Shown one piece after another: positions 57,871 to 64,000 of a DNA stretch of 64,000 bases (positions are counted from its first letter, which is position 1; every line of letters begins with the position of its first letter). The notes under the pieces are model-generated. The model had not been told where the DNA came from and did no database searches. It worked only from the letters and a program-made list of their open reading frames with translations. Location: contig DDIL01000022.1 of NCBI GenBank assembly GCA_002338515.1, positions 378 to 64,377 of the forward strand, in the 5' to 3' direction. The DNA is from Glaciecola sp. UBA1851. GTDB taxonomy: Bacteria > Pseudomonadota > Gammaproteobacteria > Enterobacterales > Alteromonadaceae. The position numbers were made by a program, and so were the translations under genes.

Positions 57871-58131
57871 ATGAAAAAAATAAAAAATGAAGCTGAGCTA
57901 TTAAAAAAAGCAATTGAAGTGGCAGAAAAATATGCTAAAGGTAGGGGTTATCAAGGTTTTTCAACTAATACTTCTGCAAAACATAAAGTAGAAAGTTTGT
58001 ATAGACTATTGGTCAACGATAAGTTAATTACGCCTTTGCCTGAGAATAAAGAAGATCTAGCAAGTTTGAAAAGACGTTTAGTCATGTGGATTAGTAACCA
58101 ATTACCGGCTGATCATAAATTATTAAAATAA
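57871..58131 (+). CDS. DUF5062 family small protein
   Basis: 86 aa, basic and helical, matching the DUF5062 family of marine gammaproteobacteria: a starting KKIKNEAELLKKAIEVAEKYA, a central KVESLYRLLVNDK and an end with LVMWISNQLPADHKLL. Function unknown. Ends upstream of a bidirectional terminator. Confidence 0.85.
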   Translation: MKKIKNEAELLKKAIEVAEKYAKGRGYQGFSTNTSAKHKVESLYRLLVNDKLITPLPENKEDLASLKRRLVMWISNQLPADHKLLK

Positions 58132-58194
58132 ACATAGTGTAATCCTTTATTGGGTAAGCATGTTCATTGTATTTAACAAAAATAATATGACATA

Positions 58195-58230
58195 AAAAAT
58201 GCTAGCGATTGCTAGCATTTTTCATTTTTG
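58195..58230. terminator. Bidirectional terminator between DUF5062 gene and nhaD
   Basis: Twelve-base stem AAAAATGCTAGC (58195-58206) / GCTAGCATTTTT (58211-58222) with loop GATT; T-runs on both strands serve the two convergent genes. Confidence 0.9.
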
Positions 58231-58238
58231 GATATCTA

Positions 58239-60128
58239 TTACAGCCCAGTACCATTGAGTAATATATGCACGCCAATACTGGCCACATAACCAAGTGCAA
58301 TTACTGGAGTCCATTTAAGATGCGCCATAAAGGTATATTTACCTCTTGCTGCACCTAATAAAGCCACACCTGCTGCAGAGCCTATGGCTAGCATACTTCC
58401 GCCTACGCCAGCAGTTAGTGTGACCAATTGCCATTGTTCAAGCGGCATGACTGGATCCATGGTTAATACAGCAAACATCACTGGAATGTTATCTACAATG
58501 GCAGATAATACACCCACCAAGCTATTAGCCCAAACAGGCCCTAAGTCGTTATACATTAGCTCTGATATGATTGCCATGTAACCAAATTGACTTAAACCTG
58601 CTACGCATAAAATAACGCCATAGAAAAATAGCAATGTGTCCCACTCTGCGCGAGCAACCTTATCCATAACATCAAATTCTTTTACTTCTGCCCGTTGGTT
58701 TGTCATGTCTTCAAACATTTCGACAGCACCAATATTGTTACCATTTTCATCTCTAATTGGCGTAGCGCTAAACATTAAATAAGCGCCTAATTTGTCAAAA
58801 TAATTTGCAGCATCATAGGATTTTTCATCAAGAGGATTATCTCTATATTGACCTCTGTAATGTTGACGTACACCGGTTTCTGATTTGTCATCTAAAACAA
58901 CATCAGCAAGCGTTGGTCGTTCTTTTTTGTAGAAAGCTTTCCACTGATCTGATTTGCCAATCATATCAGTGGCTTTGATACCAGTTAGGTCTTCAAGCGC
59001 AGTATTCCAGTGAGTCACTTTATGGTTATTGTCAATAATAAAGGCAGGATAGGGCTGATCATTGATATGGTCACCTATTTTTTCACCGTAACTTTCGAGT
59101 ACTTTCAATGGATTATTATGTGAATCATTTCTGCCACCGAAAATAGAATCAGCCGCAATTGTTCGTCCTTCTTGTTTCTTTAGGTAAAAAGAATAAAGAC
59201 CAAGATACCCCAAACCGAACATCATGCCGGTAGCGGGTGGAAGGTGGAGTGCTGTATGGAATGTAACTGCTGTGGCAATTGTTGCTAAGAAAAGACCAAT
59301 CATAATTTCAGCGCCACGTTTCATAGTAACCGTCTCGTCAGACGCTTCAGGTGAACCTTTAGGAAGAGCGAAACTCATAATAATGGCGGGGACTAACCAG
59401 TTGACTACAGATGGAATAAATATTGGCATAAATTCTAAAAATTCTACTTTACCTTTTTGCCACACCATAAGTGTTGTAATGTCACCAAATGGAGAGAATG
59501 CACCGCCAGCGTTCGCTGCTATTATGACGTTGATACACGCCATTGATACAAATTTAAGGTCTTTACCACCAACAGCCATTACCACCGCACCCATCAAAAG
59601 AGCGGTCGTTAAGTTATCTGCAATAGGCGAAATGAAGAAAGCTAATACACCCGTAATCCAAAACACCTTTTTTAAAGAATAACCACGCGAAACTAAGAAG
59701 GCTCGTAAGGCCTGAAAAACATTTCGCTCTTCAAGTGCGTTTATGTAAGTCATGGCAACTAAAAGAAACAAGAATAATTCTGCATACTCAATAATGGCAT
59801 GTTTTATTGCATCGTGAGCATAATCTGACATACCGATATCTTTAAATGCTAATGCAACCAAAATCCAAATTACTCCAGCAGCAAAAAGTACCGGTTTACT
59901 TTTCAGTAAGTGAATCTCTTCTTCTAGTGGTACCAGTGAATAAGCCAATACAAAAATAGCGACTGCTGCATAACCATAAAACGTTGCGCTAAGGTCAGGT
60001 ATTACAATATCGGTTGATGCAAAAGAGCTAAATGGAAGTAATATTAAAGTGGCAATCGTTAACAGTAAGCGAACGCTAATGTTGCTGCTAAAGGATTGAA
60101 GAATAGGCTTATTCATATCTTTATCCAA
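58239..60128 (-). CDS. nhaD: NhaD-type Na+/H+ antiporter with inserted PAS domain
   Basis: 629 aa. The transport body is NhaD (ArsB/NhaD superfamily): SPIADNLTTALLMGAV (167-182), the NAGGAFSPFGDITTLMVW box (206-223), EWDTLLFFYGV and SAIVDNIPVMFAV. Between the helix ending near 317 and EWDTLL at 495 about 175 residues intervene, where NhaD proteins carry only a short linker. Residues about 345-480 form a PAS domain (YPAFIIDNNHKVTHWNTALE, then a DMIGKSDQWKAFY segment typical of PAS in chemoreceptors, ending in GAVEMFEDMT). The antiporter is therefore about 150 residues longer than usual. No frameshift or stop interrupts it. PAS could gate transport by redox, ligand or energy state. Confidence 0.93.
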   Translation of the reverse strand: MDKDMNKPILQSFSSNISVRLLLTIATLILLPFSSFASTDIVIPDLSATFYGYAAVAIFVLAYSLVPLEEEIHLLKSKPVLFAAGVIWILVALAFKDIGMSDYAHDAIKHAIIEYAELFLFLLVAMTYINALEERNVFQALRAFLVSRGYSLKKVFWITGVLAFFISPIADNLTTALLMGAVVMAVGGKDLKFVSMACINVIIAANAGGAFSPFGDITTLMVWQKGKVEFLEFMPIFIPSVVNWLVPAIIMSFALPKGSPEASDETVTMKRGAEIMIGLFLATIATAVTFHTALHLPPATGMMFGLGYLGLYSFYLKKQEGRTIAADSIFGGRNDSHNNPLKVLESYGEKIGDHINDQPYPAFIIDNNHKVTHWNTALEDLTGIKATDMIGKSDQWKAFYKKERPTLADVVLDDKSETGVRQHYRGQYRDNPLDEKSYDAANYFDKLGAYLMFSATPIRDENGNNIGAVEMFEDMTNQRAEVKEFDVMDKVARAEWDTLLFFYGVILCVAGLSQFGYMAIISELMYNDLGPVWANSLVGVLSAIVDNIPVMFAVLTMDPVMPLEQWQLVTLTAGVGGSMLAIGSAAGVALLGAARGKYTFMAHLKWTPVIALGYVASIGVHILLNGTGL

Positions 60129-60339
60129 TTAAAGGTAGTGTGTGTGAAAGTTGCAACTGAAACTATCACTGCATTGTAATGTGAGCAATTACACCTTGGG
60201 GGGAGGTCTTATATTTTCACTATTGATATTGAAAATAATGCTAAGGATTTCAGCTTAATTGTCTAAAAATCTGCTGAACGAGTGAAGTTTTTTGATAACA
60301 TCGATTGCCAGATTAGTGGGAGCGAAACAGTTAAAGGGA
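60129..60339. other. Upstream region of nhaD
   Basis: 211 bases between argA and nhaD, both on the minus strand, so it carries the nhaD promoter and the end of the arg operon. An 8-bp inverted repeat TATTTTCA/TGAAAATA (60212-60219 and 60230-60237) could be an operator. No clear terminator for argA is seen. Confidence 0.4.
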
Positions 60340-61647
60340 TTATAGAGACAGCATAAACACTTTTGAATTCCGATTGGTGTTGTATTGGTCTCGTTTTGAA
60401 ACAGGAAGGTCATCAATCGTTTTTTCTATAAAACCTTGTTCTAAGAACCAATGACTTGAAACCGTCGTTAAAACAAATAATCGTTCAATATCTGACTCTT
60501 GAGCTTTTTCGCGTAAAGCTTTTATTAAACGTTCGCCTCTATTTTGACCTCTATAGTCACGATGAATGGCAACACAAGCTATTTCTGCTAAATCAGTTTC
60601 TTCATAAAAATACAAAGCGGCGCAGGCTAGTATCATATTATCCCGCTCAATGACCACATATTGCTCTATCTCGTTTTCTAAGCGCTCTCTACCTCTGGTC
60701 AATAGCACACCGCTTTCTTCTAGTGGTTTGATTAACTTTAATATTCCGCCAACATCATCAATATTCGCGGTTCTTAATCTTTCGTAATGAGTTTGCATAA
60801 CCAAACTACCGCAACCATCCCTAGTAAATAGTTCTTTTAAGATCGCGCCGTCGTGGTCATAACAAACACTATGTGCGCGTTCAATACCTGCTTCTACTGT
60901 GTCTATCATAGCGTTCAAACATGTTTGCTCAATGCTAACTTCCGTTTCGACCAATAAAGCTTTTAATCGGTCAAGTTCTATTGTTCTTATAAGTTTATCA
61001 CCAGAACGAATACCTTCATATTCTGATAATGCAATGAGCTTGTTTGCTTTTAATGCTATTGCAGCTTGCGTGGCTACATCTTCATGAGACAAATTAAACA
61101 CTTCACCGGTGGGTGAATAGCCCATTGGTGACAACAACACAATAGAGCCGTCGTCTAATTGATCTTGAATGCCCTCAACATCGATTCTTCGCACGCTACC
61201 TGTATGTTCAAAGTCGATACCATTTCTCACCCCAATAGGTTTTGCGATGACTAGGTTACCAGAGCACACTCTAATTCTAGCTCCGTGCATTGGGGAATTA
61301 GGCAGTCCTAGTGTGAGTAGTGCTTCAATCTGGCTTCTCAGTGAGCCCGCAGCATCTTTTACGCATTCTAGAGTCGGTTTATTGGTGATCCTGACACCAT
61401 CAACGAATTGTGCTTGGATAGCTCTTAATCCTAAACGCTCGTCAATTTGCGGGCGGGCACCATGCACAATGATTATTTTCACACCTAAACTGTGCAGTAA
61501 CGCGATATCTTGTATCAGTTTTTCAAAGTTCTCACTTAAAACAGCTTCTCCACCAAACATAATGACAAAAGTTTTACCTCTATGCGCGTTCATGTATGGA
61601 GCAGAGTTTCTAAATAGTCTAACGCTGTCTTCGTGAGAAAGTGTCAT
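60340..61647 (-). CDS. argA: Amino-acid N-acetyltransferase (N-acetylglutamate synthase)
   Basis: 435 aa: an amino-acid-kinase-like domain (about 20-285) and a C-terminal GNAT domain (about 290-435) with the acetyl-CoA loop RDYRGQNRGERLI. First enzyme of arginine synthesis, normally feedback inhibited by arginine through the kinase-like domain. Starts within the argH stop (4-base overlap, translational coupling). Confidence 0.95.
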   Translation of the reverse strand: MTLSHEDSVRLFRNSAPYMNAHRGKTFVIMFGGEAVLSENFEKLIQDIALLHSLGVKIIIVHGARPQIDERLGLRAIQAQFVDGVRITNKPTLECVKDAAGSLRSQIEALLTLGLPNSPMHGARIRVCSGNLVIAKPIGVRNGIDFEHTGSVRRIDVEGIQDQLDDGSIVLLSPMGYSPTGEVFNLSHEDVATQAAIALKANKLIALSEYEGIRSGDKLIRTIELDRLKALLVETEVSIEQTCLNAMIDTVEAGIERAHSVCYDHDGAILKELFTRDGCGSLVMQTHYERLRTANIDDVGGILKLIKPLEESGVLLTRGRERLENEIEQYVVIERDNMILACAALYFYEETDLAEIACVAIHRDYRGQNRGERLIKALREKAQESDIERLFVLTTVSSHWFLEQGFIEKTIDDLPVSKRDQYNTNRNSKVFMLSL

Positions 61648-63026
61648 TTAATATTATCCCAGTTTTCAAGCTCCAAGTATAAGGCTTGGGTAACGGTTTG
61701 TTTGCTTGTACCGCCTAACTGATTACGCTTATTTAATACCGCTTCAAGTTGCAACCAATCGTATATATCTGATTCTATGCTGCTATGGATGTTTTTAAGA
61801 TCATCAATACTCATATCTTCAAGCGCTTGACCTTTAGCAATTGCAGCAACCACTGCTTGACCTGATAAATCGTGAGCAGTCCTAAATGGAATGCCTTTTT
61901 CTACCAAATAGTCAGCTAACTCAGTCGCGTTGGCATAGCCTTGTTGAGCTGCTTTACGAGTAGCTTGCTCATTAACATGCATACTATTTAGTACTTCTAC
62001 GCCAATGCATAAACAAATATGCCATTGGTTTACCGTATCTATTGCGCCTTCTTTGTCTTCTTGCATATCTTTATTATATGCAAGTGGTAGGCCTTTCATT
62101 GTTACCAACAAGGCTTGTAAATTACCAAATACTCGTCCACATTTTCCGCGCATCAACTCAAGCGCGTCAGGATTTTTCTTTTGCGGCATTAAAGATGAGC
62201 CGGAAGTGACATCATCACCTAATTGCAAAAATCCAGCTTCGCCCGAGTTATAAAATATTAAGTCTTCAGCTAAACGTGATAAATGCATCATGCTTGTGCT
62301 ACCAACAAATAATAATTCAAGCACAAAGTCACGGTCGGATACTGCGTCTAAACTGTTTAGACAAGGTGACGCAAACCCTAATTCTTGCGCGATGTTTTCT
62401 CTGTCGACAGCGAAGGTGGTACCAGCAAGTGCGCCACAACCTAACGGACATTGATTCATTCGTTCAATAAGATCATCTATTCTGCTAATATCACGTTTAA
62501 TCATTTCAACGTAAGCTAAACTCCAATGAGCAAAATATACAGGTTGTGCGCGTTGTAAATGTGTATAGCCAGGGATAATGGCATCTTGATGACGATTAGC
62601 GCATTGCAATAATGCACCCATAAAGTTAATGCAGTCTTGCTTTAGCGATGCAAGGTGATTTTTAACCCACAATCTAAAGTCAGTGGCTACTTGGTCATTT
62701 CTGCTTCTACCGGTATGTAGTTTTCTACCTAAATCGCCTAATTGTTCAGTTAAATAGGCTTCTACAAAACTGTGTATATCTTCCTCAGGCGACGCTGAAA
62801 AATCAATATTTCCTTGCTCTGCGTCTGACTTTAAAGCGCTCAATGATGCTTCAATTTGACCTTGTTCTTGCTCTGTTAGTACACCAGCTTTAACCAATGC
62901 TCGAGACCAAACAATTGAACCAAAAATATCTTCTGATGCCATCACATAATCAAACGGCAAAGAGTCATTTACCTGTTTGAACATATCACTGCTTCCAGCT
63001 TGAAAGCGACCACCCCACAATGCCAT
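61644..63026 (-). CDS. argH: Argininosuccinate lyase
   Basis: 460 aa fumarase-superfamily lyase; the GSSLMPQKKNPD signature loop is intact. It is a stand-alone ArgH followed by a separate complete argA, unlike the fused ArgH(A) of vibrios. 11 bases downstream of argG. Confidence 0.96.
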   Translation of the reverse strand: MALWGGRFQAGSSDMFKQVNDSLPFDYVMASEDIFGSIVWSRALVKAGVLTEQEQGQIEASLSALKSDAEQGNIDFSASPEEDIHSFVEAYLTEQLGDLGRKLHTGRSRNDQVATDFRLWVKNHLASLKQDCINFMGALLQCANRHQDAIIPGYTHLQRAQPVYFAHWSLAYVEMIKRDISRIDDLIERMNQCPLGCGALAGTTFAVDRENIAQELGFASPCLNSLDAVSDRDFVLELLFVGSTSMMHLSRLAEDLIFYNSGEAGFLQLGDDVTSGSSLMPQKKNPDALELMRGKCGRVFGNLQALLVTMKGLPLAYNKDMQEDKEGAIDTVNQWHICLCIGVEVLNSMHVNEQATRKAAQQGYANATELADYLVEKGIPFRTAHDLSGQAVVAAIAKGQALEDMSIDDLKNIHSSIESDIYDWLQLEAVLNKRNQLGGTSKQTVTQALYLELENWDNIK

Positions 63027-63037
63027 AACCGTTTTCC

Positions 63038-64000
63038 TTATTTAGCGTGTTTATTTAAATAGCTAATACGACTAGATAAACTAAATAAACGAATAAAGCC
63101 TTCTGCATGAGATTGGTCGTATACGTCGTCTTCACCAAAGGTAGCGAAATCTTCAGAATATAAACTGTTAGGCGATTTACGTTGCACAACGGTCGCATTG
63201 CCTTTGTATAGTTTGATAACAATTTCACCTGTCACTAATTGTGCAAAGCTATTTGCTGCCGCAAGTAAAGAATCGTTAAGTGCAGTGAAATAGCGGCCGT
63301 CATACATAACGTGAGCATATTCTAGGCCAATTTGCTCGCGGAATTTAAATGCTGACTTATCTAAAACTAAGCATTCTAGCGCCTTGTATGCTTTCATCAT
63401 AATAGTACCGCCTGGTGTTTCATAGCAGCCTCTAGATTTCATTCCCACTAGTCTATTTTCTACTATGTCAATTCTGCCTACACCATGTGCTGCACCTAGT
63501 CTGTTAAGTTCAACTAGTACTTGATAAGGCGTCAGTTCTTTACCGTTAACTTTGGTGAGTCGCCCTTTTTCAAAAGCAAGACTGACTTGTTCAGATTTGT
63601 CTGGTGCGTCTTCAGGATCCACCGTCATGGTCCAAATTTCTTTGCTTGGGGCATTCCATGGCTCTTCAAGTTCACCACCTTCATGTGAAATATGCCATGC
63701 GTTTGCATCACGGCTATAGATTTTTGTTGCAGAAGCACTGGTTTGTATATTTCTGCTGGCAAGGTAACTTAGTAAGTCTTCACGCGATACCATATCCCAT
63801 TCGCGCCAAGGAGCAATAACCGGTAAATCAGGAGCAAGGGCAGCAAATGCACCCTCAAATCGTACTTGGTCGTTCCCTTTACCTGTACAACCATGACTTA
63901 ATGCATCAGCACCTACTTTTCGAGCTACCTCAACCTGTGCTTTCGCAATAATAGGACGTGCCATAGATGTGCCAAGCAAATAATCGTCTTCATAGACGGC
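63038..64000 (-). CDS. argG: Argininosuccinate synthase, N-terminus beyond window edge
   Basis: The frame stays open to base 64000, reading [16 protein letters not shown] at the edge, so about 320 C-terminal residues are present and the start is outside. It joins citrulline and aspartate with ATP. Motifs [18 protein letters not shown] and [12 protein letters not shown] are present. A TTG at 63979 is internal, not a start. Confidence 0.95.
   Translation of the reverse strand, partial: AVYEDDYLLGTSMARPIIAKAQVEVARKVGADALSHGCTGKGNDQVRFEGAFAALAPDLPVIAPWREWDMVSREDLLSYLASRNIQTSASATKIYSRDANAWHISHEGGELEEPWNAPSKEIWTMTVDPEDAPDKSEQVSLAFEKGRLTKVNGKELTPYQVLVELNRLGAAHGVGRIDIVENRLVGMKSRGCYETPGGTIMMKAYKALECLVLDKSAFKFREQIGLEYAHVMYDGRYFTALNDSLLAAANSFAQLVTGEIVIKLYKGNATVVQRKSPNSLYSEDFATFGEDDVYDQSHAEGFIRLFSLSSRISYLNKHAK

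Noticed and set aside
59224..59682. 152-codon frame opposite nhaD
   Set aside because: Antisense of membrane helices; composition of complement only.
61169..61636. 155-codon frame opposite argA
   Set aside because: Antisense to a conserved enzyme with all its motifs intact.
63979..64000. TTG at 63979 as the argG start
   Set aside because: The frame continues upstream with conserved residues ([11 protein letters not shown]), so it is internal.

Overview
This window is a stretch of AT-rich chromosome from a free-living gammaproteobacterium, most likely a marine Alteromonadales/Alteromonadaceae member (Catenovulum/Glaciecola/Alteromonas-like). That placement is an inference from gene content: a PilMNOPQ–AroKB–DamX–Dam block of gammaproteobacterial type, NhaD, TorF-type porin, DUF2750/DUF2970/DUF5062 proteins, an ast cluster with a DUF1338 gene, and many GGDEF/EAL/HDOD/7TMR signalling proteins. 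Coding density is high. I saw no phage, transposase, CRISPR, rRNA or tRNA.

Layout. 0–1.4 kb: end of glnK and amtB (nitrogen sensing and ammonium uptake), closed by a strong terminator. 1.5–4.9 kb (minus): hrpB helicase with gloA and a second VOC protein. 5.1–7.7 kb (plus): secreted gamma-glutamyltransferase translationally coupled to a YfeX-like DyP peroxidase homologue that has lost its distal catalytic residues. 7.7–11.2 kb (minus): class III adenylate cyclase, hemL, pyrB. 11.3–16.6 kb: TetR repressor divergent from a two-gene RND efflux system, with a perfect 20-bp palindrome between them. 16.7–20.6 kb: a small membrane protein and a large 7TMR-DISM hybrid histidine kinase, ending tail to tail. 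21–27 kb: parC, an orphan GAF–GspE-like ATPase and a membrane protein with a degenerate GGDEF domain. 27–29.4 kb: an accessory patch with hairpin repeats and three small genes.

29.4–38 kb (minus): argD/astC–astA–astD–DUF1338 (arginine succinyltransferase pathway, sharing the aminotransferase with arginine synthesis), preceded by an HDOD protein, pabA, trpS and rpe. 38.4–42.2 kb: TorF-like porin, a two-gene unit with DUF2970, and a GGDEF–EAL protein. 42.5–51.7 kb (minus): pilMNOPQ, aroK, aroB, damX, dam. This follows the classical mrcA / pil(hof)MNOPQ–aroKB–damX–dam–rpe–gph–trpS order known from E. coli, but here dam and rpe are split by the 38–42 kb block and gph is missing.

51.9–58.1 kb (plus): mrcA (PBP1A), malic enzyme maeA, an M28 peptidase and a DUF5062 protein. 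58.2–60.1 kb (minus): an NhaD sodium/proton antiporter with a PAS domain spliced into its transport domain, the most unusual protein in the window. 60.3–64 kb (minus): argA, argH and the 3' part of argG, the end of an arginine biosynthesis operon that runs off the right edge.

The most promising leads are the PAS–NhaD fusion, the active-site-ablated DyP homologue coupled to ggt, and the 68-bp tandem hairpin repeat whose two copies differ by compensatory changes in the stem.
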